A DNA stretch of 64,000 bases from Streptosporangiaceae bacterium NEAU-GS5 (lineage in GTDB: Bacteria > Actinomycetota > Actinomycetes > Streptosporangiales > Streptosporangiaceae): positions 19,843 to 83,842 of the forward strand of contig JAGFNW010000033.1 of the NCBI GenBank assembly GCA_017592665.1, read 5' to 3'. Both the position numbers and the translations under genes were made by a program. Shown here one piece after another: positions 15,788 through 25,335 of the stretch (within the stretch, counting starts at the first letter, position 1; every line of letters starts with the position of its first letter). Below the pieces are notes generated by a model, which was given only the letters and a program-made list of their open reading frames with translations, was not told the DNA's origin and did not search any database.

Positions 15788-17365
15788 ATGGAGATCACCG
15801 GCCCGCGGCTCGACCGCTTCGACGAGATCCTGACGCCGGAGGCGCTCTCCTTTGTCCAGGCTCTGCACCGGGAGTTCGACGGGCGTCGGCGCGAGCTGCT
15901 CGCCGCGCGCCAGACGCGCCAGGCCGAGCTGTCGTCCGGCGGCACACTCGACTTCCTGCCCGAGACCAGCGAGATCAGACATGGCGACTGGCGTGTCGCA
16001 CCCCCGGCGCCCGGGCTGGTCGACCGGCGGGTCGAGATCACCGGTCCGGTCGACCAGAAGATGACCATCAACGCGCTCAACTCCGGGGCCAAGGTCTGGC
16101 TCGCCGACTTCGAGGACGCCAACGCCCCCACCTGGGAGAACACGGTCTACGGCCAGCTCAACCTGCGCGCCGCGCTAGACCGTGAGATCGACTTCGAGAC
16201 CGGCGGCAAGACGTACGCGCTGGGCCCGGACGAGGAGCTGGCCACGATCGTGGTCCGGCCGCGCGGGTGGCATCTGAACGAGAAGCACGCGCTCGTCGAC
16301 GGCGAGCAGGTGTCGGCCTCGCTGTTCGACTTCGCGCTCTATTTCTTCCACTGCGCGGCCCGGCAGATCGCCAAGGGCAAAGGCCCCTACTTCTACCTCC
16401 CCAAGATGGAGTCCCACCTCGAGGCGCGGCTCTGGAACGACGTGTTCACGCGAGCGCAGGAGCTCCTCGGCATCCCCTACGGGACGATCCGGGCCACGGT
16501 CCTCATCGAGACTTATCCGGCCGCGTTCGAGATGGAGGAGATCCTCTACGAGCTGCGCGACCACTCGGCGGGCCTGAACGCCGGCCGCTGGGACTACCTG
16601 TTCAGCGTGATCAAGAAATTCCGCACCCGGGGCCGGGAGTTCCTGCTGCCCGAGCGGAACGCGGTGACGATGACCGCGCCCTTCATGCGCGCCTACACCG
16701 AGCTGCTCGTACGGACCTGTCACAAGCACGGCGCGCACGCCATCGGCGGCATGGCCGCGTTCATCCCGTCGCGCCGCGACGCCGAGGTCAACGCCGTCGC
16801 GCTGGAAAAGGTCCGTGCCGACAAGACCCGCGAGTCCGGCGACGGCTTCGACGGGTCGTGGGTGGCCCACCCCGACCTGGTGCCGATCTGCCGCGAGGTC
16901 TTCGACGGCGTGCTCGGCGACCGGCCCAACCAGCTCGACCGGCTCCGCGACGACGTCCACGTCACCGCGGAAGACCTGCTGGCGGTCTCCAAGACCCCCG
17001 GCGAGATCACCGAGGCGGGCCTGCGCAACAACGTCGACGTGGCGCTCCGCTATCTGGCCGCCTGGATGGGCGGGCTCGGCGCGGTCGCCATCCACAACCT
17101 GATGGAGGACGCGGCGACCGCCGAGATCAGCCGCTCCCAGATCTGGCAGTGGATCCACAACGACATCCAGCTGGCCGACACGGGCGAGACGGTCACCAAG
17201 GACCTGGTGGAGCGGATCATCGAGGAGGAGCTCGCCAAGATCGCCGCCGGGCCCGGCTACGACCAGGCCCGGTTCGAGCAGGCGACCGCCCTGTTCAAGC
17301 AGGTCGCGCTCGACGACGACTTCGCCGAGTTCCTCACGCTTCCCGCATACGCTCAGTTGCCATGA
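15788..17365 (+). CDS. aceB: Malate synthase A
   Basis: The 525-residue enzyme condenses glyoxylate with acetyl-CoA to malate. Family A features are seen: [12 protein letters not shown], the catalytic-loop segment [18 protein letters not shown], and [24 protein letters not shown]. The gene opens a five-gene run (malate synthase, glycolate oxidase GlcD, GlcE, GlcF, IclR regulator) in which every stop overlaps the next start. The pairing means glyoxylate made by the oxidase goes straight to malate. No isocitrate lyase is in the window. Confidence 0.96.
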   Translation: MEITGPRLDRFDEILTPEALSFVQALHREFDGRRRELLAARQTRQAELSSGGTLDFLPETSEIRHGDWRVAPPAPGLVDRRVEITGPVDQKMTINALNSGAKVWLADFEDANAPTWENTVYGQLNLRAALDREIDFETGGKTYALGPDEELATIVVRPRGWHLNEKHALVDGEQVSASLFDFALYFFHCAARQIAKGKGPYFYLPKMESHLEARLWNDVFTRAQELLGIPYGTIRATVLIETYPAAFEMEEILYELRDHSAGLNAGRWDYLFSVIKKFRTRGREFLLPERNAVTMTAPFMRAYTELLVRTCHKHGAHAIGGMAAFIPSRRDAEVNAVALEKVRADKTRESGDGFDGSWVAHPDLVPICREVFDGVLGDRPNQLDRLRDDVHVTAEDLLAVSKTPGEITEAGLRNNVDVALRYLAAWMGGLGAVAIHNLMEDAATAEISRSQIWQWIHNDIQLADTGETVTKDLVERIIEEELAKIAAGPGYDQARFEQATALFKQVALDDDFAEFLTLPAYAQLP

Positions 17366-18810
17366 CCGTCGATGCGATCGCCGCAGCGGCCCGGGAGATA
17401 CTGACGCCCGAGTCGGTCATCACCGACCCGGTCCGGCTTCGCACGTACGAGTGCGACGGGCTCACGCACTACCGCGTCTCCCCCGGCCTGGTCGTGCTGC
17501 CGGAGACGGCCGAGCAGGTGGCGGCCGTCGTCCGGCTGTGCGTCGAGCACGGCGTGCCGTTCGTGGCCCGCGGGTCGGGCACGGGCCTGTCGGGCGGTGC
17601 GCTGCCGCGCTCCGACGGCGTGCTGATCGTGACGTCGCGGATGCGCCGGATCGTGGAGCTCGATCTGCCCCGCCACCGGGCCGTCGTCGAGCCGGGCGTG
17701 ACCAACCTCGCGATCACCGAGGCGGTCCGCGAGCACGGCTTCTACTACGCGCCCGACCCGTCCAGCCAGCAGATCTGCTCGATCGGCGGCAACGTCGCGG
17801 AGAACTCGGGCGGCGCGCACTGCCTCAAATACGGCTTCACGGTCAACCACGTGCTCGGCCTCGAGGTCGTCACGCCCGACGGCGAGATCGTCCAGCTGGA
17901 CGCCAATGACCCCGGCTATGACCTGCTCGGCGCCTTCGTCGGCTCCGAGGGCACACTCGGCATCACCACCAAGATCACTGTACGGCTCTCGCGTGCTCCC
18001 GAGACGGTGATCACCCTCCTCGCGGCCTTCGATGACATCGAGGGCGGGGGGCGGGCCGTGTCGGCGATCATCTCGGCCGGGGTCGTCCCCGCGGCCATCG
18101 AGATGATGGACGCCCTCGCGATCCAGGCCGCCGAGGCCTCCGTGAGCTGCGGTTATCCGGAAGGCGCGGGCGCCGTCCTGATCGTCGAGCTGGACGGCCC
18201 GCACGCCGCGGTGGCCCACCAGTTCACCGAGGTGGAGCGGATCTGCCAGCAAGAGGGCGCCTTCGAGCTGCGTCAGGCGGCCTCGGCCGAAGAACGGGCG
18301 GCCATCTGGCGCGGCCGGAAGTCGGCGTTCGCCGCCGTAGGCCGCATCAGCCCGGCCTACATCGTCCAGGACGGCGTGGTCCCGAGGACCGCCCTCCCCC
18401 AGGTGCTGGCAGGCATCGACGCCCTCCAGGACGAGTACGGCATCCGCGTCGCCAACGTCTTCCACGCGGGCGACGGCAACCTGCACCCGCTCGTGCTCTT
18501 CGACGACGCCGTCCCCGGCGAGGGCGAGCGAGCCGAGTTGGTCAGCGCCCGGATCCTCGACCTGTGCCTCCAGCACGGCGGTTCGATCACGGGAGAACAC
18601 GGCGTAGGAGTGGACAAGTCGCGATATATGCCGAAGATGTTCTCCGAGGAGGACCTGGACACCATGCAACTCGTCCGCTGCGCGTTCGACCCCCGAGGGC
18701 TGTCCAACCCCGGCAAGGTCTTCCCTACGCCCCGCCTCTGCGGTGAGGTCCCGGGAGTGCGCAAGGGCGTGCATCCCCTCGTGGAGTCCGGCCAGGCGGA
18801 GCAGTTCTGA
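17362..18810 (+). CDS. glcD: Glycolate oxidase subunit GlcD (FAD-linked)
   Basis: The 482-residue flavoprotein has the PCMH-type FAD motif [14 protein letters not shown] at about 75-90 and [13 protein letters not shown]. Its FAD-oxidase C-terminal domain carries [12 protein letters not shown] and GEHGVGVDK. It oxidises glycolate (or D-lactate-like 2-hydroxyacids) to glyoxylate and works with GlcE and GlcF at the membrane. The ATG at 17362 overlaps the aceB stop by four bases, so the much longer upstream frame is not real. Confidence 0.94.
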   Translation: MTVDAIAAAAREILTPESVITDPVRLRTYECDGLTHYRVSPGLVVLPETAEQVAAVVRLCVEHGVPFVARGSGTGLSGGALPRSDGVLIVTSRMRRIVELDLPRHRAVVEPGVTNLAITEAVREHGFYYAPDPSSQQICSIGGNVAENSGGAHCLKYGFTVNHVLGLEVVTPDGEIVQLDANDPGYDLLGAFVGSEGTLGITTKITVRLSRAPETVITLLAAFDDIEGGGRAVSAIISAGVVPAAIEMMDALAIQAAEASVSCGYPEGAGAVLIVELDGPHAAVAHQFTEVERICQQEGAFELRQAASAEERAAIWRGRKSAFAAVGRISPAYIVQDGVVPRTALPQVLAGIDALQDEYGIRVANVFHAGDGNLHPLVLFDDAVPGEGERAELVSARILDLCLQHGGSITGEHGVGVDKSRYMPKMFSEEDLDTMQLVRCAFDPRGLSNPGKVFPTPRLCGEVPGVRKGVHPLVESGQAEQF

Positions 18811-20003
18811 TGCTCACCGTGCCGGGTGTGACCGTACGGGAGGCCACGCAGGACGACCTGGTCGGCGGCGTCCGGCCGCGCTGGGTGGCGCTGCCGGAGA
18901 CCGTCGAGGAGATCGCGGCCGTCATGCGCGCCAGCGCCGCGCACGACCTCGCCGTGGTCACGGTCGGCGGGGGCACCAAGCTGCACTGGGGCGCCCCGCC
19001 CGAGCGCTGCGACCTGCTGATCGACACCTGCTGCCTCGGCGACGTGCTCGAACACGCCGCCGGCGACCTGGTCGTGCGCGTCCAGGCCGGCACGACCATG
19101 GAAACGCTGGCCGAGACGCTGGCCCGCGAAGGGCAGGAGCTGGCCCTCGACGTGCCCTTAGAAGGCGCGACCGTGGGCGGCACCCTCGCGACCGCGACGG
19201 CCGGGCCGCGGAGGCTCCGCTACGGCACCGCCCGCGACCTGCTCATCGGGATCACGGCCGTGCTCGCCGACGGCACCATCGCCCACTCCGGCGGCCGGGT
19301 GGTCAAGAACGTCGCCGGCTATGACCTCGGCAAGCTCTTCACGGGCTCGTACGGCACGCTCGCCGTGATCGCCGAGGCGACCTTCCGGCTGCACCCGCTG
19401 CCAGCCGAGCGGCGCTGGATCACGGCCGAATTCCCGCCGGACGAGCTGTCGTTCCCCATGCGCGACCTGCTCGACTCCCAGCATGAGCCGGTCGCGATCG
19501 AGGTCGACTGGCCCGACCTCTCCGGTCCGTGCACGGTCTGCGTGCTCGTGGAGGGGGTCGCGGCCGAAGAGCGGGCGACAGCCGTACGGGATCTGCTGAA
19601 GCCTCCGGCCACGGTCGAGGCGAGCCCGCCGCCCTGGTGGGGACGGCTGCCCGACGGGATCCTGATCGAGGCCCGGGGGCCGCGGCTGACCCTGGCCGCC
19701 GACCTCCCCCATGTCCGCGACGCGGCGGGACGCTTCGACGTGACGCTTCGCGGGTCGGTGGCCGCGGGCGCCATGCACGTGACGCCCGCGTCGGATTCCG
19801 ACCCCGGTCAGGTGGCCGCCTTCCTCACCGAACTCCGCTCCCGGCTGTCCGGCCCCGTGGTCCTGCTCGCCGCGCCCGACGAGGTCGCGGCCCTGGTCGA
19901 CCGCTGGGGCCCCACGGGCGGCCTCACGCTGATGCGCAGGGTGAAGGAGCGGTTCGATCCTGATCGGCGGCTGTCCCCTGGACGCTTCGTGGGAGGGCTG
20001 TGA
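18810..20003 (+). CDS. glcE: Glycolate oxidase subunit GlcE (FAD-binding)
   Basis: The 397-residue protein has one FAD_binding_4 domain (VVTVGGGTKLHWGAPP, then PLEGATVGGTLATATAGPRR and VVKNVAGYDLGKLFTGSYG). It also has a short oxidase-like C-terminus. GlcE is the second flavin subunit of the three-part glycolate oxidase. Its ATG shares one base with the glcD stop (TGATG). The C-terminus lacks the metal-site His cluster seen in GlcD, as is usual for GlcE. Confidence 0.92.
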   Translation: MLTVPGVTVREATQDDLVGGVRPRWVALPETVEEIAAVMRASAAHDLAVVTVGGGTKLHWGAPPERCDLLIDTCCLGDVLEHAAGDLVVRVQAGTTMETLAETLAREGQELALDVPLEGATVGGTLATATAGPRRLRYGTARDLLIGITAVLADGTIAHSGGRVVKNVAGYDLGKLFTGSYGTLAVIAEATFRLHPLPAERRWITAEFPPDELSFPMRDLLDSQHEPVAIEVDWPDLSGPCTVCVLVEGVAAEERATAVRDLLKPPATVEASPPPWWGRLPDGILIEARGPRLTLAADLPHVRDAAGRFDVTLRGSVAAGAMHVTPASDSDPGQVAAFLTELRSRLSGPVVLLAAPDEVAALVDRWGPTGGLTLMRRVKERFDPDRRLSPGRFVGGL

Positions 20004-21193
20004 TGGATCCCGAGCTGATCAAAGACTGCGTGCACTGCGGCTTCTGCCTGCCCACCTGCCCCACGTACCTGCTGTGGGGCGAGGAGATGGACTCACCGCG
20101 CGGCCGGATCCACCTCATGCAGCAGCACGTCGAAGGCACGCCTATAACCGACGAGATGGCCGGGCACTTCGACGCGTGCCTCGGCTGCATGGCGTGCGTG
20201 ACGGCCTGCCCGTCCGGCGTCCAATATGACGCGCTGATCGAGCAGACCCGGGCCGTGGTCGAGCGCGAGCACGTGCGCCCGCCGGAGGAACGGGCCATCC
20301 GGGCCATGGTCATGGCGCTGTTCCCCTATCGGCGCCGGCTGCGGGCCATGCGCCTGCCGATGCGCCTGGCCCCGCGGATGGCCGGGTTCCTCGCCAGGGT
20401 CCACCCCTCGCTCGGCGCCATGGCCGACCTCGCCCCGCCCCTGTCCAAGCCGCTGCGCCTGCCGCCTCTCGTCGAGGCCCGCGGTGACCGGCGCGCCGTC
20501 GTGGGGATGCTGACCGGGTGCGTGCAGGGCGAGTTCTTCCCCCAGGTGAACGCGGCGACCGCGCGGGTCCTCGCGCTGGAGGGCTGCGACGTGGTGATCC
20601 CGCCCCGGCAGGGCTGCTGTGGCGCGCTGGCGCTGCACTCCGGTTACGACGCGAGCAAGTTCGCCGAGCGCACCATCCGCACGTTCCAGAAGGCCGGCGT
20701 CGACACGGTCGTGGTGAACGCGGCCGGCTGCGGCTCCTGCATGAAGGAGTACGCACAGGGCTATCAGGTCCGCGACCTTGCCGAATTCCTGGTCGAGCTG
20801 GGGCCGCGCGCCACCCGCCACCCCCTGCCGGTCAGCGTCGCCTACCACGACGCCTGCCATCTCGCGCACGCTCAGGGTGTGCGCAGCCAGCCCAGGGAGC
20901 TGCTGGGCGCGATTCCCGGCCTCTCGATCAGAGAGGTGGCCGAGTCGTCGATCTGCTGCGGCTCGGCCGGCACGTACAACCTTTTCCAGCCGGGGCCGGC
21001 CCGCGAGCTCGGCGACCGCAAGGCGGAGCGGGTCCGGGCGACGGGCGCCGACCTGCTGGTGTCCGCCAATCCCGGGTGCACCATGCAGATCGCGGCGGCC
21101 ATGCGGCGGGCCGGAGAGGAACCGATGCCAGTGGCGCACACCGCGCAAGTCCTCGACGCGTCGCTACGAGGCCTGGGCAAGGTCCACACGTGA
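20000..21193 (+). CDS. glcF: Glycolate oxidase iron-sulfur subunit GlcF
   Basis: The 397-residue protein carries two 4Fe-4S ferredoxin clusters (CVHCGFCLPTCP near residue 11 and CLGCMACVTACP near 60). Two CCG/heterodisulfide-reductase-like domains follow (CCGALALHSG and CCGSAGTYNL). It passes electrons from the flavin subunits to the membrane quinone pool. It overlaps glcE by four bases, and the downstream iclR begins inside its stop codon. Confidence 0.95.
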   Translation: MMDPELIKDCVHCGFCLPTCPTYLLWGEEMDSPRGRIHLMQQHVEGTPITDEMAGHFDACLGCMACVTACPSGVQYDALIEQTRAVVEREHVRPPEERAIRAMVMALFPYRRRLRAMRLPMRLAPRMAGFLARVHPSLGAMADLAPPLSKPLRLPPLVEARGDRRAVVGMLTGCVQGEFFPQVNAATARVLALEGCDVVIPPRQGCCGALALHSGYDASKFAERTIRTFQKAGVDTVVVNAAGCGSCMKEYAQGYQVRDLAEFLVELGPRATRHPLPVSVAYHDACHLAHAQGVRSQPRELLGAIPGLSIREVAESSICCGSAGTYNLFQPGPARELGDRKAERVRATGADLLVSANPGCTMQIAAAMRRAGEEPMPVAHTAQVLDASLRGLGKVHT

Positions 21194-21930
21194 GCGTGCA
21201 GAGCGTCGAGCGGGCCCTGGACGTCCTCGAGGCGCTGGCCGCTCAGGGCGGCGAGGCCGGGATCTCCGAGATCGCCGCGCTCACCGGCCTGCCGTACGGG
21301 ACGATCCACCGGCTGCTGCGGACCCTGCTGGACCGCGGCTACGTGCGGCAGGAGTCCGACCGGCGCTACGCGCTCGGCGGCTCGCTCGTGCGGATCGGCG
21401 GCGCGGCCGAGCGGATGGTCGGATCGTGGGCCGAGCCTTACCTGACCAAGATGGTCGACCTGTCGGGCGAGACGGCCAATCTGGCCGTCCTGGAAGGCGA
21501 CTTCGTGGTCTACGTGGCGCAGGTGCCCTCACCACGGCGGCTGCGCATGTTCGCCGAGGTGGGGCGGCGGGTGCTGCCGCACAGCACGGCCGTGGGCAAG
21601 GTCCTGCTGGCCGACCGGGCCGACGCGCGGGCCGTCCTGGAGCGTACGGGGATGCCCCGCCGCACCGACCACACGATCACCACGGTCGCCGGCTTACTGG
21701 CCGAGATCGAGCGCGTACGGACCTGCGGCTACGCCCTCGACCTGGGCGAGGAGGAGGCGGGGGTGCACTGCATGGCGGTGCCGGTCCGCGACGGCGACCG
21801 GGTGTTCGCGGCCATGTCGGTGTCCGGCCCGGCCGAGCGGATCGACGCGCACGACCGCGACGAACTGGCGGCCTCACTACGCAAAGTGGCCGACGAATTC
21901 GGCTCGGCCGTATTCGGTTCCGGACGGTAG
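21190..21930 (+). CDS. IclR-family regulator of the aceB-glc operon
   Basis: The 246-residue protein has an N-terminal winged helix (SVQSVERALDVLEALAAQGG, then EIAALTGLPYGTIHRLLRTLLDRGY). The C-terminal IclR effector domain contains PHSTAVGKVLLA and MAVPVRDGDRVFAAMSVSGP. The GTG at 21190 overlaps the glcF stop (GTGA), so it is the last gene of the operon and probably controls it in response to glyoxylate or glycolate, as AllR/IclR proteins do. That ligand is inferred from context. Confidence 0.88.
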   Translation: MSVQSVERALDVLEALAAQGGEAGISEIAALTGLPYGTIHRLLRTLLDRGYVRQESDRRYALGGSLVRIGGAAERMVGSWAEPYLTKMVDLSGETANLAVLEGDFVVYVAQVPSPRRLRMFAEVGRRVLPHSTAVGKVLLADRADARAVLERTGMPRRTDHTITTVAGLLAEIERVRTCGYALDLGEEEAGVHCMAVPVRDGDRVFAAMSVSGPAERIDAHDRDELAASLRKVADEFGSAVFGSGR

Positions 21931-21989
21931 AACAGCCACTGATCACGAATTGGCATTGTCGGCAGCAAAGATCGGCTGTTTGTTCGTAG

Positions 21990-22008
21990 TGTTGCGCTAT
22001 GAGCAACA
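21990..22008. promoter_or_regulatory. IclR-type operator over the start of the second iclR gene
   Basis: TGTTGC-GCTATGA-GCAACA is a perfect 6-7-6 palindrome and contains the ATG of the iclR gene. The same pattern lies at 44186-44204 and 51044-51062. Binding here would block translation initiation or transcription of the regulator's own gene. Confidence 0.75.
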
Positions 22009-22775
22009 GCGAACTGGACTCCGACGGCGGGGGACGCGCGTCGGTCCAGTCCGTGGATCGGGCCGTCACGATCCTCGAGATCCTGGCCCGGCGCGGCGAG
22101 ACGGGGGTCACCGAGGTCGCGACCGAGCTGGGCGTGCACAAGTCGACGGCGTTCCGGCTGGTCGCCGCGCTGGAGCGGCGCGGCCTGGTGGAGCAGGCCG
22201 GCGACCGGGGCAAATACCGGCTCGGATTCGGCATCATCCGGCTGGCCGGGGCCACGACCGCGCAGCTGGACCTCGCCCGCGAGAGCCGTACGGTCTGCGA
22301 ACGGCTGGCCCAGGAGATCGGCGAGACCGTCAACATCGCCATTTTGGAAGACCTGCACGCCATCAACATCAGCCAGGTGCGCGGCCCGGCCGCGATCACC
22401 GGCTACAACTGGGTCGGCCAGCGGACCCCGGTGCACGCCACGTCGAGCGGCAAGGTCCTCATCGCCTTCCAGATGGACCCCACGCTCTGCGACCCGCTCG
22501 AGCGCTACACCCCGGAGACGATCGTCTCGGCGGCGGCGCTCCGCGGGCAGCTGGACGAGATCCGGCTCCGCGGCTACGGCTTCACCCTCGAGGAGCTCGA
22601 GGTCGGGCTCAACGCCGTGGCCGCGCCCATCCGCGGGGACGGCGGATCCGTGGTGGCGGCCGTCAGCGCGTCAGGGCCGTCCTACCGGCTGACCACGGAC
22701 CGCATCCCCGAGGTGGCGGCACTGCTGGTCTCGGGGGCCAGGCAGATCAGTGAGCGGATCGGGTTCTATCAATGA
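21999..22775 (+). CDS. IclR-family regulator, likely controller of the betaine/dimethylglycine regulon
   Basis: The 258-residue protein has the IclR winged helix (SVQSVDRAVTILEILARRG, then VATELGVHKSTAFRLVAALERRG). Its effector domain is typical (VHATSSGKVLIAF and VAAPIRGDGGSVVAAVSASG). A perfect palindrome spans its start codon and recurs in front of the dimethylglycine oxidase and betaine transporter operons, which points to its targets. The gene converges on the Rieske oxygenase gene and their 3' ends overlap by 29 bases. The ligand is not evident from sequence. Confidence 0.88.
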   Translation: MSNSELDSDGGGRASVQSVDRAVTILEILARRGETGVTEVATELGVHKSTAFRLVAALERRGLVEQAGDRGKYRLGFGIIRLAGATTAQLDLARESRTVCERLAQEIGETVNIAILEDLHAINISQVRGPAAITGYNWVGQRTPVHATSSGKVLIAFQMDPTLCDPLERYTPETIVSAAALRGQLDEIRLRGYGFTLEELEVGLNAVAAPIRGDGGSVVAAVSASGPSYRLTTDRIPEVAALLVSGARQISERIGFYQ

Positions 22776-23868
22776 CCCACTGATGGAACTGGGCGATGTG
22801 GTGCTCGCTCGGCACCAGCACCCCGCCGTCGCGGTAGGCGCGTGACGACATCCCGGGCTGGGTGAGCTCGCAGGCCGTGATGTCCTGGCGGTTGACCCGG
22901 TCGAACAGCTCCACCGACGCCGACACGTCGGCCCCCGACTCGATCACCTCGGGGGCGAACAGCCAGTCGCACTCGACGATCGTGCGGTCGACGGCAAGGG
23001 GGATCAGCCGGAGCACGATCGCGTGGTCGGGCACCAGGTTGAGCAGGAACTGCGGCCGGACCGTCATTCCGTAGTAGCGCCGATCCTGGTCGTCGGTGAC
23101 GTCGGGCAGCCGCTCGAACCCCGCGCTGCCGTCGACCGTGAACCCGGCGATCCGGTCGCCGAACAGCGCCCCGTGCCCCGCATACACCATGGACGCGACG
23201 CCCTTGCTGAACTCCGGGATCACCGTCGTCAGCTCGGGGTGGATGGTCGCGCAGTGGTAGCACTCCATGAAGTTCTCGATGATGAGCTTCCAGTTGGCGG
23301 CCGCGTCGTAGGTGATCCGGCGGCCGAGCGCCAGGCTTTCGAGGCCGTAGTGGTCGACGGCGACCGGGTCGCCGAGCCGCTCGGCGACCGCCTCGATCAC
23401 GGTCTCCTCGAACGACGGCGGCTCGTCGGCCAGGCAGACCCAGGCATAGCCGAGCCAGTCGCGGAGCGCGACCGGGATGAGGCCGCGCTCCCGCCGGTCG
23501 ATGTCGGGCATGGTCACCAGGTTGGGCGCGGCGATCAGCGTGCCGTCGAGGTCGTAAGTCCAGGCGTGATAGGCGCACCGGAAGCTCCGCCTGACCTCAC
23601 CGCTCTCCTCGGCGCAGACGCGGGCGCCGCGATGCCGGCAGACGTTGAGGAAGGCGCGGAGGCCGCCGTCGCGGTGCCGCACGACGATGACGCTCTCCCG
23701 GCCGACCTGCACCGTCCGGAAGGCTCCGGGTTTGTCGAGGTCGGCTGACCGGATGGCGCTGAACCAGAGGGACTCGAAGATCTGCTCTTGCTCGACGAGG
23801 AAGACGGCGGGATCGGTATACCAGTCGCCGGACAGGGTCGGAAGAAGACTGAGCGAAACCTGCGTCAC
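22747..23868 (-). CDS. Rieske non-heme iron oxygenase, probable quaternary-amine (glycine betaine type) monooxygenase
   Basis: The 373-residue protein has a Rieske 2Fe-2S site (CRHRGARVC, then CAYHAW) at about 75-105. The C-terminal iron site lies in ENFMECYHCATIHPEL. The residue before the ligand Cys-Tyr-His is Glu, not the Asp of aromatic dioxygenases. Glu there is characteristic of carnitine, betaine and stachydrine oxygenases (CntA, GbcA, Stc2). It would demethylate or cleave a quaternary amine using O2 and electrons from a reductase that is not in the window. It starts at a GTG and diverges from the third iclR gene. Confidence 0.78.
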   Translation of the reverse strand: MTQVSLSLLPTLSGDWYTDPAVFLVEQEQIFESLWFSAIRSADLDKPGAFRTVQVGRESVIVVRHRDGGLRAFLNVCRHRGARVCAEESGEVRRSFRCAYHAWTYDLDGTLIAAPNLVTMPDIDRRERGLIPVALRDWLGYAWVCLADEPPSFEETVIEAVAERLGDPVAVDHYGLESLALGRRITYDAAANWKLIIENFMECYHCATIHPELTTVIPEFSKGVASMVYAGHGALFGDRIAGFTVDGSAGFERLPDVTDDQDRRYYGMTVRPQFLLNLVPDHAIVLRLIPLAVDRTIVECDWLFAPEVIESGADVSASVELFDRVNRQDITACELTQPGMSSRAYRDGGVLVPSEHHIAQFHQWVIDRTRSAH

Positions 23869-23890
23869 CTGCTTATCTTAAGCTGGGGGC

Positions 23891-24697
23891 ATGGAACCAG
23901 GGTTCCGCAATATGGAACTTCAAAAGGGCGCGCAAGCCGTCGACCGGGCCGCGCGGCTGCTCGTGCGGATCGTCGAGTCGGGCGTGCCGCAACACTTCAC
24001 CATCCTCCAGCGGGAGTCGGGACTGCCGAAGAGCACCACGTCACGGCTGCTGTCCGCGCTCGAGCGCAGCGGCCTCGTGCAGCGCGACCGCGACGGGGCG
24101 TTCCGGCCAGGCCCGGTCCTCGCGCGCTACGCCAGCCACGCCGGCAGCGCCGACCTGATCGCCACGGCGCGGCCCTTCCTCGAACGGCTCGGCGAGCGCA
24201 CCGGCGAGACCGTCAACCTGGCCGTCGTGTCCGGCGGCGCGGTCGACCAGATCGCCCAGGTCGACAGCCGCTACCTGCTCGGCGCCATGAACTGGGTCGG
24301 CCTCCGGGTCCCGCTGCACTGCTCGGCCCTCGGCAAGGCCTTCCTCGCGTACGGCACGGCCGACCTGCCGCGTGGCGCCCTGGAGCGGCGCACCCCGCAG
24401 ACGATCACCGACCGCCGGGCCCTGCGCGCCCAGCTGGCCGAGATCCGCCGGATCGGATACGCCGTGGCCTGGGAAGAGCTGGAGCCCGGCCTGATCGCGG
24501 TGGCCGCGCCCGTGCAGGGCTGGGACGGCGCCGTGGTCGCCGCCCTTTCGGTCTCCGGCCCGACCGTACGGCTCTCGCGGGACGTGGTGGCGGAGATCGG
24601 CGCGCTGCTGGCCGCGGAGGCCGCCGTACTTTCGAGCCTGCTTTCCGGGAACACATCTGGGAACCGTCGGGCGGGCAACGGCGGAGTACAGGTGTGA
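23891..24697 (+). CDS. IclR-family regulator next to the Rieske oxygenase
   Basis: The 268-residue protein has the IclR helix-turn-helix (FTILQRESGLPKSTTSRLLS) and the effector domain (LHCSALGKAFLAYG and VAAPVQGWDGAVVAALSVSG). It is divergently placed to the Rieske oxygenase gene, with only 22 bases between the annotated starts, so it probably controls it. The palindromes lie over codons 1-10. An in-frame ATG at 23912 is an equally possible start. Its own recognition site resembles that in front of aceB, so it may also link amine breakdown with glyoxylate use. Confidence 0.85.
   Translation: MEPGFRNMELQKGAQAVDRAARLLVRIVESGVPQHFTILQRESGLPKSTTSRLLSALERSGLVQRDRDGAFRPGPVLARYASHAGSADLIATARPFLERLGERTGETVNLAVVSGGAVDQIAQVDSRYLLGAMNWVGLRVPLHCSALGKAFLAYGTADLPRGALERRTPQTITDRRALRAQLAEIRRIGYAVAWEELEPGLIAVAAPVQGWDGAVVAALSVSGPTVRLSRDVVAEIGALLAAEAAVLSSLLSGNTSGNRRAGNGGVQV
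23893..23918. promoter_or_regulatory. Overlapping palindromes between the Rieske gene and the third iclR
   Basis: GGAACC-AG-GGTTCC (23893-23906) overlaps GTTCC-GCAATAT-GGAAC (23902-23918). Both are perfect inverted repeats of the size bound by IclR dimers. They lie about 25-50 bases upstream of the divergent Rieske start and over the first codons of iclR. The second resembles the aceB promoter site. Confidence 0.6.
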
Positions 24698-25335
24698 CAG
24701 TCCCCAGAGGAACCCTTCCCCCGCAGGGACGTGTGGCCGACGACGCCGAGCTGATCCAAGCCTCGCTGAGCCGGCCGGAGATATTCGCCCACGTCTTCGA
24801 CCGCCACGCGGACGCCATCCACGATTACGCGGCGCGGCGGCTGGGCGATCAGCAGGCCGACGACGTGACGGCCGACACGTTCCTGGTCGCCTTTCGAAAA
24901 CGCCACCGGTATGACCTGGCCCGGGACGATGCCCGGCCCTGGCTCTACGGGATCGCGGCCAACCTGATCGCCGGCCACCGGCGATCCGAGGTGCGCAGGC
25001 TCAAGGCCATGGCCCGCGCCCCCCGCGAACTCGAGCACACCGGTGATCTCGCCTTCGAACAGGCAAGCTCCGCCGCGATGCGGCCTGCCATCGCCGCGGC
25101 TCTCGCCAGGCTGTCAGCCGCCGAGCGCGACCTGCTGCTGCTCGTGGCGTGGGCCGACCTGAGCTACGAGGAGGCCGCGCGGGCCCTTGGAGTGCCGGTC
25201 GGCACGGTCCGCTCCCGGCTCCATCGCGTCCGCGCCAAGCTCCGCCGCCATCTGCCCGACGACTATGCGCCGAACGGCCATTCACCCACCGGCCTTTCAC
25301 CCGACGACTCGCCCGACACCGAGGTGACCTCATGA
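24694..25335 (+). CDS. ECF-type RNA polymerase sigma factor
   Basis: The protein of about 213 residues has sigma region 2 (FDRHADAIHDYAARRLGDQQ, then DDVTADTFLVAF). Region 4 carries LSAAERDLLLLVAWADLSYE, then EAARALGVPVGTVRSRLHRV. The GTG at 24694 overlaps the stop of the iclR gene before it; a GTG at 24733 is an alternative. The following gene overlaps it by four bases. No zinc-binding anti-sigma domain is seen nearby, so how it is kept inactive is unclear. Confidence 0.9.
   Translation: MTVPRGTLPPQGRVADDAELIQASLSRPEIFAHVFDRHADAIHDYAARRLGDQQADDVTADTFLVAFRKRHRYDLARDDARPWLYGIAANLIAGHRRSEVRRLKAMARAPRELEHTGDLAFEQASSAAMRPAIAAALARLSAAERDLLLLVAWADLSYEEAARALGVPVGTVRSRLHRVRAKLRRHLPDDYAPNGHSPTGLSPDDSPDTEVTS

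Noticed and set aside
24694..24732. A hidden small gene between the third iclR and the sigma factor
   Set aside because: The sigma frame is open from the stop of iclR, so there is no room for another gene.
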